Below are positions 18,720 to 27,036 of a stretch of DNA of 50,956 nucleotides, one piece after another. The stretch is from Paeniroseomonas aquatica (GTDB taxonomy: Bacteria > Pseudomonadota > Alphaproteobacteria > Acetobacterales > Acetobacteraceae). Both the position numbers and the translations under genes were made by a program. A model generated the notes under the pieces. The model was not told the DNA's origin. It saw nothing but the letters and a program-made list of their open reading frames with translations, and did not search any database. The first letter of the stretch is position 1, and each line of letters starts with the position of its first letter. Where the stretch lies: assembly GCF_030409335.1 (NCBI RefSeq), contig NZ_JAUFPN010000080.1:1122-52077 (forward strand). The letters run 5' to 3'.

Positions 18720-20689
18720 TCGGTCGCAAGCCTAGCAGTGGTCCCGCCGCCACGGCCCATCCAGACCAATATGAAAGCCATGGCGGCACGAGCGTCCGGG
18801 ACTGCAACCCATCAGGCAGTTTCCTTGTGTGCTTTCTGGCCCGGTCCAAACGCTTTCCAGGGATTGGTCTCGGCACGGCTCACCGGCTGTGGAGAGCTCA
18901 TGGCCCAGCGCTCTATGGGATCCTAGCCGGCGACGATCCGTGCCCCCTCCACGCCGTCCTGGGAGAGGAGCGTGCGGCGGATCTCCTCCATGCTTGGCAA
19001 GAGGACCAAGCCGAGAGCGATGTCGCCGTCTGGCTCGATGAGAACCGGCTCGACCCTCGCCTGGCAAACAAGGTCATCGCGGTTTGGGGTAAGGAGGGTG
19101 CCGCCAAGCTCCGGGCAAATCCCTACGTCATGCTGACCTTCGCCGAATGGCCCAAAGTCGACGCCGCGGCACATCGTGTTGGGATCGACGCTGCCGACCC
19201 GCGTCGCCTCGTCGGTGCGGTCGAAGCTGACCTCTATGCGCGGCTCGCACAGAAGGATACGGCGGTCCGCCGGGACGTCCTTGTTGCGTCCATCTGCCGC
19301 ATGCTTGGCCGCGGAACCGCCCTCGCTGAATACGCGATCGACCTTGCTATCACCGAAGGCGGTGCCGTGCTGGCGCCTGGAGGCTGCCTGCTGCAACCAG
19401 CTGGGGCAGCGGTGATGGAGCGATATATCGAGGGTCGGATCCTCGACATGCAGCTTCGGTCTCGGCAAGCCGGCTTGTTCGACGTTGCCATCCGGGACAC
19501 CGATGTCGAGGCCGAGCTTGCCGACTCAGAGCGAGGGAGCGGCCATGACCTGACGCCTGAGCAGCAGCGTGCGGTCCGGATGGCGGTAAACGCGGGCATC
19601 TCGTTGCTGATCGGCGGCGCCGGGGTTGGCAAAACGACGACCCTACGAGCCGTTCATTCCATCATGGTGCGTCACGGTCAGCCCGTCCTGCAGATGGCCT
19701 TGGCTGGGCGGGCGGCGCAGCGGCTTCGGGAGGCAACTGGTTGCCATGCCTACACCATCGCCGGTTTTCTGATGCAGGTGTCGTCAGGCCGCCTGAAAGT
19801 CCCTCCCGATGCTTTGGTCGTGGTCGACGAGGCTTCGATGCTTGATCTCCCAGCGGCCTACCGGATCCTCCGAGCTTTGCCGAGAAGTGCACGGCTGCTG
19901 CTGGTCGGAGACCCAGCGCAGCTGTCGCCGATCGGCTTTGGCTTGGTGTTCCACATTGCCGCATCCGAGCGACGCCTCCCCATTGTCGAGCTGACACGTG
20001 TGCATCGGCAGGCAGCAGAAACCGGTATCCCCTTAGTCGCCGCCGCAGTCCGTTCGGGCCACCTACCTTCCCTTCCCATGTTCGGCTTTTTGCCATTCCA
20101 CGGCGTGAGCGCATTGCCCTGCCAGCCTGAGCAGCTTGGTGCGGCGCTGGTTGACGCCGTGTCAGCGCTTGGGGGCATCGGTGCGTGCCAGATCCTTTCA
20201 CCGCTACGAAAGGGCGAAACCGGTTCCGACGCAATCAATGCCCTCTTCCATGCCACTTGCGCTCCCACGCGGAGACATGTGCCGGATCGTCGGATCGCGG
20301 TCGGTGAGCCGGTCGTATGGACGGTCAATGATTGGGAGCGCGGTCTCATGAATGGCTCCCTAGGCTACATCCTGGAAGTCGACAGTCTAGGCAATACGAT
20401 CATCGAGATGGATGGGGTCGTCCACCGTTTCGGCCGGTCCGACAACCTACAAGCTTTGCAACTCGCATACGCGATTACCGTGCATAAAGCGCAGGGAAGT
20501 CAGTTTCAGCGGGTGGTGGTGCCCATATTTCCAAGCAGGCTTCTCGATCGGACGCTGATTTACACGGCCATTACAAGGGCGACTGAGCAAGTGGTGTTGG
20601 TGGGGGATATTACCGCTGCCGAAAGAGCCATCCGGGCCATGCCGCGCTCGGAAACCCGAACGGTCGGCCTGAAGGTGCTAGCGGCTTGA
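18716..20689 (+). CDS. RecD2-like superfamily 1 DNA helicase of the tmk element
   Basis: A 657-residue protein starting at GTG 18,716. The N-terminal third has helix-hairpin-helix-like segments (FPGIGLGTAHRLWRAHG; LRANPYVMLTFAEWPKVDAAA) typical of RecD2/YrrC. The helicase core shows LTPEQQRAV, Walker A GGAGVGKTTTLRAV, Walker B LVVVDEASMLD, motif III LLLVGDPAQLSPIG, and the C-terminal AITVHKAQGSQF and YTAITRATEQVVLVGD. RecD2 enzymes unwind DNA 5'-3'. The overlap with the recombinase genes suggests it helps process or replicate the element during transfer; this is inference. It could alternatively act in defence or repair. Confidence 0.85.
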   Translation: MIGRKPSSGPAATAHPDQYESHGGTSVRDCNPSGSFLVCFLARSKRFPGIGLGTAHRLWRAHGPALYGILAGDDPCPLHAVLGEERAADLLHAWQEDQAESDVAVWLDENRLDPRLANKVIAVWGKEGAAKLRANPYVMLTFAEWPKVDAAAHRVGIDAADPRRLVGAVEADLYARLAQKDTAVRRDVLVASICRMLGRGTALAEYAIDLAITEGGAVLAPGGCLLQPAGAAVMERYIEGRILDMQLRSRQAGLFDVAIRDTDVEAELADSERGSGHDLTPEQQRAVRMAVNAGISLLIGGAGVGKTTTLRAVHSIMVRHGQPVLQMALAGRAAQRLREATGCHAYTIAGFLMQVSSGRLKVPPDALVVVDEASMLDLPAAYRILRALPRSARLLLVGDPAQLSPIGFGLVFHIAASERRLPIVELTRVHRQAAETGIPLVAAAVRSGHLPSLPMFGFLPFHGVSALPCQPEQLGAALVDAVSALGGIGACQILSPLRKGETGSDAINALFHATCAPTRRHVPDRRIAVGEPVVWTVNDWERGLMNGSLGYILEVDSLGNTIIEMDGVVHRFGRSDNLQALQLAYAITVHKAQGSQFQRVVVPIFPSRLLDRTLIYTAITRATEQVVLVGDITAAERAIRAMPRSETRTVGLKVLAA

Positions 20690-20745
20690 GTCGGTTCACT
20701 TTGACGGACGACGCGAGGTCGATGATGATCAACAGATGCGTGTCG

Positions 20746-20771
20746 CGTATCCTGTCATCAGGCTGGATACG
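20746..20771. repeat. Inverted repeat between helicase and the following small gene
   Basis: CGTATCC (20,746-20,752) and GGATACG (20,765-20,771) flank 12 bases that include a second nested pair, CCTG-TCAT-CAGG. It lies 57 bases after the helicase stop and 35 before the next ATG. It could be a terminator for the recombinase operon or an operator for the small gene. Confidence 0.4.
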
Positions 20772-20805
20772 GCGCTATCTGGCACACCTGGAGAGCTAAA
20801 AAAGG

Positions 20806-21138
20806 ATGGCAACACAGTCCCGAACCGGCGTGACCGTTCATTCGAGCTCTATTGATGGTCCAACCAGAACGGTGAGGTGCGGCGATGTCATCGTCGTAGG
20901 TCCCGAGCTGACGCCGGAACAGCGTGCGATGAATGCCCTGCAAAACATCCGCCACAGCGACGGGATTTCAGCCAGGCTTCGTGCTTCCGCCCAGACGCCT
21001 CCTGCGTGGAACATCCGCAGGCCAAGCATTAGCCTATATTACGCGAACAAGGGCCGACCAGGAACGGTCATCCACGAAAAAGACGGCGAGGTCGAAGTTG
21101 GAACCCTTCTGAAGGACGGCACCTTCCAGAAGCTCTGA
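20806..21138 (+). CDS. Small protein of unknown function, homologous to the product at 43,548-43,934
   Basis: A 110-residue protein. The segments VIVVGPELTPEQRAMN, YYANKGRPGTVIHE and EVGTLLKDGTF are shared almost word for word with the 128-residue protein at 43,548-43,934 (VIVIGLELTPEQRARN, VYANKNMPGTVIRE, EVGKLLKDGSF). The pattern thus marks a small conserved family carried on both accessory regions of this window. No membrane segment, signal peptide or enzyme motif is visible. I do not recognise a described family. Confidence 0.7.
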   Translation: MATQSRTGVTVHSSSIDGPTRTVRCGDVIVVGPELTPEQRAMNALQNIRHSDGISARLRASAQTPPAWNIRRPSISLYYANKGRPGTVIHEKDGEVEVGTLLKDGTFQKL

Positions 21139-21197
21139 GAACCAGAGTTTGTTTGAAGGTCGCTCAGATCTCGCAAGCAACCGGCAGGATGTGGCAG

Positions 21198-21404
21198 TCA
21201 GGTTGGCCGGCTGGGCTGGAGCGCCTCCAGAACCGTATCGAGGTCATAGCTCACGACAACCATCTTCCCACCCGGAAGCAGCAGAAGCGTCGTGTCCTGC
21301 TCGACCATCTCACAGGCGCCGAGCAATGCCCCAGGCTTCAGCGCATGGCGCCGCCCGTCCTGATCGCGAAGCACCATCCACGCTCCGACGCGCTCTACTT
21401 CCAT
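21198..21404 (-). CDS. Small hypothetical protein
   Basis: From ATG 21,404 the minus strand gives 68 residues starting MEVERVGAWMVLRDQDGRRH. A beta-rich pattern with TLLLLPGGKMVVVSYDLDTVLEAL near the end looks coding rather than random. There is no clear ribosome-binding site; an in-frame GTG/ATG lies up to nine codons upstream. No family recognised. It lies between the small family protein and YhaV. Confidence 0.4.
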   Translation of the reverse strand: MEVERVGAWMVLRDQDGRRHALKPGALLGACEMVEQDTTLLLLPGGKMVVVSYDLDTVLEALQPSRPT

Positions 21405-21702
21405 GGCGACCCCCGAGACCCCTGCCCACAACGCCCAAGGGTAGCCTCAGCCCGTGCTTTCGTAGTTCACATTTTGTTCGGCAACTATGCATTGCTGCAG
21501 GACGAATTCCCACAGCAGCAGCAGCGGCGGACTGTAACAGCAAGGGCATATTAGCGAGGCGATCCTATGCCATAGGAGTGGGCATCGGTATGCCGGCTTC
21601 CGTGTCTAGCCAGGCGCCCGACACACCCTCCGCCTCAGCACCGCAGCCCCGGCGCTATTGAGTTGCCATTTGAGGTGAGTGGCTACTTCCACCCGCCATG
21701 GA

Positions 21703-22299
21703 TCAGCGTCGTTTGGCCTTCTTGGTCGTCTTCTTTGGAGGCGGTTCACCGGCGGTTTCCGCCACTGGTGCCAGCGGACCCAGGAGCGCCTCCTGGGCTT
21801 GGCGCCGCTCGGCACTAGGCACGGTCCTGCACGCCTCGAGCAGCGCATCCCATCCATGCGGTGGATCGCCTGCAAGCAGCATGGAGCGGAAAACCGCGTA
21901 AGGATCCGTGGAGGAGCCCTCTTTCCGCAGGGTACCTTCGTCGTTCACCCAAGCGTAGACGATGACCTTCGACTTGCTGTCGAAGCGGAAAAACAGGCGG
22001 AACCGGCCGAGGAACTTAGCTCGGCGCCATCCCCTGGCATCCGCCCCGATCGTGTTCCCCTGTTCGTATTCTGGCGCGGCAGGGTTCCGGGGGATCTCGG
22101 TAGTGATCAGGTCGACGACGCGCTTGAGGAGCTTCGCTTTGGAGGAGCCCTCCCACCCCGGCGTGTTCTGCGCCTTTGCTGCAGCGACCTCACCGGCGAG
22201 GGTCAGCAGCCGGTTTCGAAAAGCGGGGTAGAGGACGAGGTGCCAACCGAGCCTCTGCGCACCCAGCAAGGGCGCCTTCGGCACCGGTGGAGACGCCAT
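21703..22299 (-). CDS. yhaV: YhaV-family toxin of a type II toxin-antitoxin system
   Basis: A 198-residue protein matching the YhaV/SohB-type RNase toxin. GWHLVLYPAFRNRLLTLAGEV opens the domain; PEYEQGNTIGADARGWRRAKFLGRFRLFFRF is the RelE-like core with basic residues; VIVYAWVNDEGTLRKEGSSTDPYAVFRSML closes it. The C-terminal tail is lysine-rich (PPPKKTTKKAKRR) and longer than in E. coli. YhaV cleaves mRNA with ribosome dependence and is neutralised by PrlF. The start is 1 base after the prlF stop. Confidence 0.88.
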   Translation of the reverse strand: MASPPVPKAPLLGAQRLGWHLVLYPAFRNRLLTLAGEVAAAKAQNTPGWEGSSKAKLLKRVVDLITTEIPRNPAAPEYEQGNTIGADARGWRRAKFLGRFRLFFRFDSKSKVIVYAWVNDEGTLRKEGSSTDPYAVFRSMLLAGDPPHGWDALLEACRTVPSAERRQAQEALLGPLAPVAETAGEPPPKKTTKKAKRR

Positions 22300-22300
22300 T

Positions 22301-22690
22301 TCAGAAGATCACGTCGTCGGGAATTTCCTCGCTGTCGCCCACGACGACCCCGTTCACCAGCTGCTCGAGTGCCGTCAGCTCCCCTTCCGCCAATGGCATA
22401 AGGCGGCCCGGGTTCTCCTGGATATCGCGTTCGACGAAACTCAACCAGGCACTGATCACCGGGTCTCCCTCTGTCTTCTCAGGCGCCGAAGTCACGCTGA
22501 TCAGCGCCTTACCCGGGCCGATCAGATCGACCGTGACGGTACTGGCCGTATCGAACTCGGGCGCCGCCTTGAAAAATGCTTTCTCGATGCGGATGCCTTC
22601 GCTGTTCCCCGCACTGGCACGAGCAGCCGAGAAGCGCCGCGAGCCGCCAGTCACGCCGCCTCGTCCTGCTTTCCTCGCTACAGCTGCCAT
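22301..22690 (-). CDS. prlF: PrlF-family antitoxin
   Basis: A 129-residue partner of YhaV. The middle segment TASTVTVDLIGPGKALISV replaces the swapped-hairpin AbrB-like DNA-binding region. The C-terminus (DPVISAWLSFVERDIQENP, RLMPLAEGELTALEQLVNGV) is the conserved toxin-binding part of PrlF/SohA antitoxins. It is the first gene of the operon, and a perfect palindrome covers the region just upstream of its start, as expected for autorepression by antitoxin or complex. The basic N-terminal extension (RKAGRGGVTGGSRRF) is longer than in E. coli PrlF. Confidence 0.82.
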   Translation of the reverse strand: MAAVARKAGRGGVTGGSRRFSAARASAGNSEGIRIEKAFFKAAPEFDTASTVTVDLIGPGKALISVTSAPEKTEGDPVISAWLSFVERDIQENPGRLMPLAEGELTALEQLVNGVVVGDSEEIPDDVIF

Positions 22691-22700
22691 GATCGCCTCC

Positions 22701-22722
22701 TGTAAGCACGAATGTGCTTACA
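22701..22722. promoter_or_regulatory. Palindromic operator of the prlF-yhaV operon
   Basis: TGTAAGCAC (22,701-22,709) and GTGCTTACA (22,714-22,722) are perfect 9-base arms around GAAT. They lie directly upstream of the GGAGG (complement of 22,696-22,700) that serves prlF. Binding here would block both transcription start and ribosome access, the usual autoregulation of type II toxin-antitoxin genes. Confidence 0.7.
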
Positions 22723-23075
22723 TATGGATTACCCGGTCGGGCGCGTCCAGCGTTATTCACTATGAGCGGCCTGTTCCAGGCCTCGATCTCAGTTTCTTAC
22801 CGCTCTCCAACACCGCCCCGTGGTCGCCTTATCCGGCCGCAGGGAGGGAGCCCCTAAAATAGGGCTCGCATCATAATGGCGTTCTAAAATTCGGATGAAA
22901 CATGCAGCCTTGGGACAGGTATAGTCGCCGTGCGCGACCCCAAACGATCTCGTCGGAAGTCCAACCTACCCCAAGCAACGCCTTAGTATCGTTGGTAAAT
23001 CGAACTTTTCCGCTACCGCTCGCATCGTCACCTTCCGCGCCGGCACTACCTGATATTGACATCAGCCTCTTCTAA

Positions 23076-23096
23076 CCCTTAGGTCGGTGCTAAGGG
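23076..23096. promoter_or_regulatory. Inverted repeat upstream of chrB, candidate operator
   Basis: CCCTTAG (23,076-23,082) and CTAAGGG (23,090-23,096) are perfect 7-base arms around seven bases, 78 bases before the chrB ATG, in the promoter region of the chromate cluster. ChrB-type proteins regulate chr operons in other bacteria. The rest of 22,723-23,173 shows no gene I would defend. Confidence 0.45.
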
Positions 23097-23173
23097 GATT
23101 ACCGCGATTGCCCCGTGAGGCTTCGGCTGAAGGATCGCGTCCGAAACTCCACACTTGAGGGAGAGGACGTATC

Positions 23174-24016
23174 ATGCCGGCGCCCGATACCATTACCACA
23201 TCACAACTCTCTCGGCTGATCGGCTTGCCCGATGCGCCGCTGCTTCTCGATGTGCGCACCGAGGACGACTACGCGACCGATCCCCGGCTGCTGCCGGCCT
23301 CCTTTCGCCGCGACGCGCGCACAGTCACCAACTGGGCCGCCGACTATGCCGGCCGTTCGGTCGTAGTCATCTGTCAGCGTGGCCTGAAGCTCAGCCAGGG
23401 TGTCGCTGCCTGGCTCCGTCAAAGTGGCGCCATGGCTGAGGTGCTCGATGGTGGCTTCGAAGCCTGGGTGAAGTCGGCCGGCATTGGCACGCTGCTGCGC
23501 CCCGACCATATCCCACTGCGCAATAACCAAGATCAAACGGTCTGGGTTACCCGCGCGCGTCCCAAAGTCGACCGCATAGCCTGCCCCTGGCTGATTCGAC
23601 GCTTCGTGGACCCGAATGCGGTCTTCCTGTTCGTCGCACCGTCAGAGGTCACCGCAGTGGCCGAGCGCTTCAATGCCACCCCATTCGACATCGAGGAGGT
23701 GTTCTGGAGCCATCGGGGTGAGCGCTGCACCTTTGACGCCATGGTCGAGGAGTTCGGCCTGGAATCGGAGCCGCTGAAACGGCTGGCCCTGATTGTGCGC
23801 GGTGCCGACACAGCCCGGCCGGACCTTGTCCCGGAATCGGCCGGCCTGCTCGCTGCCTCACTTGGGCTGTCACGCATGTACCGCGACGATCTGGCGCAGC
23901 TCGACGCAGCCATGGGGCTCTACGATGCCTTTTACCGCTGGAGCCGCGATGCCGTCGCCGAGACGCATAACTGGCCTGCCGGCCAATCCGGCAGCCACAA
24001 AGAGGCGGCGCCATGA
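23174..24016 (+). CDS. chrB: Chromate resistance protein ChrB with N-terminal rhodanese domain
   Basis: A 280-residue protein. Residues about 1-110 form a rhodanese-like domain ([11 protein letters not shown]; active-site loop [12 protein letters not shown] with a Cys). The C-terminal ChrB domain starts at [27 protein letters not shown] and continues with [20 protein letters not shown] and [17 protein letters not shown]. In chromate operons ChrB acts as a chromate-responsive regulator and aids resistance. It starts 12 bases after GAGGACG-type purines and overlaps chrA by ATGA. Confidence 0.9.
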   Translation: MPAPDTITTSQLSRLIGLPDAPLLLDVRTEDDYATDPRLLPASFRRDARTVTNWAADYAGRSVVVICQRGLKLSQGVAAWLRQSGAMAEVLDGGFEAWVKSAGIGTLLRPDHIPLRNNQDQTVWVTRARPKVDRIACPWLIRRFVDPNAVFLFVAPSEVTAVAERFNATPFDIEEVFWSHRGERCTFDAMVEEFGLESEPLKRLALIVRGADTARPDLVPESAGLLAASLGLSRMYRDDLAQLDAAMGLYDAFYRWSRDAVAETHNWPAGQSGSHKEAAP

Positions 24017-25409
24017 GCCACGCGACAGTGGAGGCCCTGGATCAAACAAAACAGGCGAAGGCAGACGCCGAGGCGCGGTTGCCATCCTTTGCCGAAGCAC
24101 TGCGCGTCTGGTTGAAGATCGGCCTGCTCTCCTTCGGCGGCCCGGCCGGCCAAATCGCGCTACTGCACCGGGAGGTAGTCGATGAGCGACGTTGGATTGG
24201 CGATCGTCGGTTCCTGCATGGACTGAACTTCTGCACCCTTTTGCCAGGACCCGGGCCCAACAGCTCGCCACATATCTTGGCTGGCTGATGCACGGAGTGC
24301 GCGGTGGATTAGCGGCCGGTCTTCTCTTCGTCCTCCCAGGCGCTGCGGTCATGCTCGCCCTGTCGCTGATCTACGCGACCCTGGGTGATGTGCCGTTGAT
24401 CGCCGCCCTGTTCTTTGGGCTGAAATGTGCCGTCCTCGTCCTGGTAGTCGAGGCGTTGCTGCGGATCGGGCGACGGGCGCTGAAGGGAAAGGCGGCCTGG
24501 GGGCTGGCAGGTGCGGCCTTTGCCGCCCTGTTTTTCCTAAGCGTACCCTTCCCGCTAGTCGTGCTGACAGCCGCGATCATCGGATATCTGGCACCCCATG
24601 CCTTTGCGCATGGCAGTCACGGGAGCGCCAAAAACGATGCGCCGGCGGTGATCGATGCTGTGCTGGCGGCCGATCCGGGCCGGCCGGCACGATTGGCGAT
24701 CGGTGCGCGGCGGGCGGGCTATATCGGCCTGGCGCTCTGGCTGCTGCCTGTCGCGGCGCTCCTAAGCGCCGGCGGTACCTACGCCAACGTGGCCTGGTTC
24801 TTCTCCAAAATGGCGGTCGTGACGGTCGGCGGTGCCTATGCGGTACTGGCCTATGTCGCCCAGGACGCGGTGCAATCCTATCAGTGGCTGTCGGCGCCGG
24901 AGATGCTGGCTGGCCTTGGCTTGGCGGAGACTACACCAGGGCCGCTGATCCTGGTGTTGCAGTTCGTCGGCTTCTTGGCCGGCTTCCGTGCACCAGAGGC
25001 ACTGACGGGCGTGCCGGGCGGCATCGCCGCATCGGCGCTGGTGCTGTGGGTCACCTTTGCGCCCTGCTTCGTCTTCGTTTTTCTGGGCGCACCTTGGATC
25101 GAGCGTCTGCAGGAGAATAAGGCGCTCTCCGGCGCGTTGGCGGCGATCACCGCGGCTGTGGTCGGCGTCGTTGCCAACCTTGCTGTTTGGTTCGGTCTGC
25201 GAGTGCTGTTTCGTGACATGCAGGCCGTTCAGCTCGGCCCCCTTGGGGTGGAACTGCCCGTATTGACCTCACTCGACCTGACCGCGCTTGGCCTGGCCAT
25301 ACTTTCGGCCGTCTGCCTGTTCCGCCTCAAACTTGGCGTCGTGAAAACCCTAGGCGTCTCCGCCGGGACTGGCCTTCTCGTACGGCTCGCCCTCGGCCTT
25401 GGTGCCTAA
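24013..25409 (+). pseudogene. chrA: Chromate efflux transporter chrA with a one-base frameshift
   Basis: CHR-family membrane transporter that exports chromate. The first frame (from ATG 24,013) reads [24 protein letters not shown] and [13 protein letters not shown], then stops at 24,288. The continuation [21 protein letters not shown] is in another frame and runs to 25,409 with about ten hydrophobic segments. In homologues the joint reads LLPGPEAQQLATY. Here CCCGGGCCC at about 24,250-24,258 is one base short of the CCCGAGGCCCAA expected, so a single base is missing near 24,253. The rest of the gene is intact, so this is either recent decay or a sequencing error. Confidence 0.88.
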
Positions 25410-25431
25410 ATCCATAAGAGGAAACCCTACC

Positions 25432-26355
25432 ATGCTTAAGCTCACATACCGTGCTGCCCTCCTGGCCACTGCACTTCTGCTGCCGGCTGCTGCCATGGCC
25501 CAGTCGTCCAGTGGAACGCCCAGTGCCGATTGGCACCGCACCGTGGATGATGTGCTCGGCAAGCCAGGCACGGAGATGCCGGGCGGGGTCTGGCGTGTCG
25601 GCCTGCCGCGCACCGATCTGAAGGTCATGCTGGATGGCGTCCAACTGCGACCTGGTTTCGCGCTTGGCTCGTGGCTTGCCTTCCACCCGCACGGCCAGGA
25701 ACTGATGGTGATGGGCGACCTGGTGCTGCTCGATACCGAGGTGGCCCCGGTCATGCGTCGTCTGGCCGCCGCCGGGCTCGAGGTCACGGCGCTGCATAAT
25801 CATGTGCTGCGGGCACAGCCGGCGACCATGTATATGCATGTGGCCGGACATGGTGAGGCCGCAAAGCTCGCCGCGGCACTGCGGGCCGCCCTGCAAGAAA
25901 GCGCCACTCCGTTGCAGGGAGCAGCTGCGTCGGCCTCCGCTGGTCCAGAACGCATCGAAGGCCTCGATACTGCCGCCATCACTCGAGCACTCGGCCGCGA
26001 AGGGCGTGCATCTGGTGGGGTGTATGGCGTCTCGGTGCCACGCGCCGAGACCATCCGCGAGAACGGTATGGACGTCCCGCCGGCACTTGGTCTCGGCACC
26101 GCTATCAACTTTCAGGCGGCCGGCAACGGCAAGGCTGCGATTACCGGTGACTTCGTCTTGACCGCCAATGAAGTCGTGCCAGTGCAGCGGGCGCTACTGG
26201 AGAATGGCATCGAGGTGACGGCCATCCACAACCATATGATCGGCGAGGAGCCACGGCTGTTCTTCATGCATTTCTGGGCGGTCGATGATGGCGAGAAGCT
26301 GGCGCGTGGGCTGCGTGCGGCCATCGACCGCACCAACAGCCGCCCGAGCGGCTAG
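25432..26355 (+). CDS. DUF1259 (LppY/LpqO-like) periplasmic protein of the chromate cluster
   Basis: A 307-residue protein with signal peptide MLKLTYRAALLATALLLPAAAMA, cleaved before QSSSG. It contains two repeats of the same unit: LRPGFALGSWLAFHPHGQELMVMGDLVLLDTEVAPVMRRL...ALHNHVLRAQP and PPALGLGTAINFQ...ITGDFVLTANEVVPVQRALLENGIEVTAIHNHMIGEEP, each ending in a HNH-type motif followed by a FMH/MHV segment. This family is regularly found next to chrA in proteobacteria. Its role is unknown, and the paired His motifs suggest metal or oxyanion binding. The ATG at 25,432 is chosen because the signal peptide begins there and AGAGG lies upstream. Confidence 0.85.
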   Translation: MLKLTYRAALLATALLLPAAAMAQSSSGTPSADWHRTVDDVLGKPGTEMPGGVWRVGLPRTDLKVMLDGVQLRPGFALGSWLAFHPHGQELMVMGDLVLLDTEVAPVMRRLAAAGLEVTALHNHVLRAQPATMYMHVAGHGEAAKLAAALRAALQESATPLQGAAASASAGPERIEGLDTAAITRALGREGRASGGVYGVSVPRAETIRENGMDVPPALGLGTAINFQAAGNGKAAITGDFVLTANEVVPVQRALLENGIEVTAIHNHMIGEEPRLFFMHFWAVDDGEKLARGLRAAIDRTNSRPSG

Positions 26356-26365
26356 GGTTCGCGCC

Positions 26366-27019
26366 ATGCAGCGGCGTGGTCTGTTCGGCCTGGTTGGTCT
26401 CGTGTTGGCGGACCGTCAGGCGGAAGCCCAATCACAGCGGCATCGGGTCGACTTCGAGGGGGCGCCGCTCGGCGCCCCTCCGCCTGGCTTCAGCATAGCC
26501 CTCACCGGTGGCGGCCCGCCGCCACGCTGGGTGGTGCTGGAGGACGCGTCCGCGCCGGCAGGCCCGAAAGTGCTGGCGGAGACAAGCCGCGACCGCACAG
26601 ACAACCGGTTTCCACTCGCAATGCTCAACGGCGTGAGCGCACGAGACGCGGCCCTCTCGGTGCGCTTCCGCGCCATCGATGGACAGGTGGACCAAGCGGC
26701 CGGCTTGGTGCTGCGATACCGCGACGACCGCAACTACTACGTCGCCCGCGCCAACGCGTTGGAAAACAATGTCCGCCTGTACCGCGTCGTGGACGGCCGG
26801 CGCATCCAGTTCGCCGGCATCGATGTGCCGGTGCCACGTGACCGATGGCAAACGCTTGGCCTGCGGGCTGAAGGTGAGCGCTTTGAGGTTTGGCTAGACG
26901 GGCGAGCGCTGTTTTCCTCGACCGACTGGACCTTCACGAACGCCGGCCAAGTCGGGGTATGGACCAAGGCCGACAGCCTTACGCATTTCGACAGCTTTGA
27001 GGTGGAAGCACTGCGATAA
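26366..27019 (+). CDS. Secreted DUF1080-like (concanavalin A-fold) protein
   Basis: A 217-residue protein with a probable signal region (MQRRGLFGLVGLVLADRQAEA). A beta-sandwich pattern typical of DUF1080/family-16 laminin-G-like domains follows: GLVLRYRDDRNYYVARANALENNVRLYRV, WQTLGLRAEGERFEVWLDGRALFSSTDWTF and GQVGVWTKADSLTHFDSFEV. Such domains bind or hydrolyse carbohydrates. The gene follows DUF1259 by 10 bases and precedes the Cj0069-like gene by 17, so all are probably co-transcribed with chrBA. A related domain recurs at the C-terminus of the GMC fusion downstream. The exact start is uncertain. Confidence 0.7.
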   Translation: MQRRGLFGLVGLVLADRQAEAQSQRHRVDFEGAPLGAPPPGFSIALTGGGPPPRWVVLEDASAPAGPKVLAETSRDRTDNRFPLAMLNGVSARDAALSVRFRAIDGQVDQAAGLVLRYRDDRNYYVARANALENNVRLYRVVDGRRIQFAGIDVPVPRDRWQTLGLRAEGERFEVWLDGRALFSSTDWTFTNAGQVGVWTKADSLTHFDSFEVEALR

Positions 27020-27036
27020 CTCGGGGTTTGGGTGCC

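Noticed and set aside
22871-23062. 63-codon minus-strand frame upstream of chrB
   Set aside because: No ribosome-binding site or recognisable domain, and it overlaps the likely chrB promoter region.
24192-25409. Treating the second chrA frame as an independent transporter starting at 24,192
   Set aside because: The sequence before QQLATY in that frame is antisense-like nonsense, and the preceding frame supplies the proper N-terminus. One frameshifted gene explains both.
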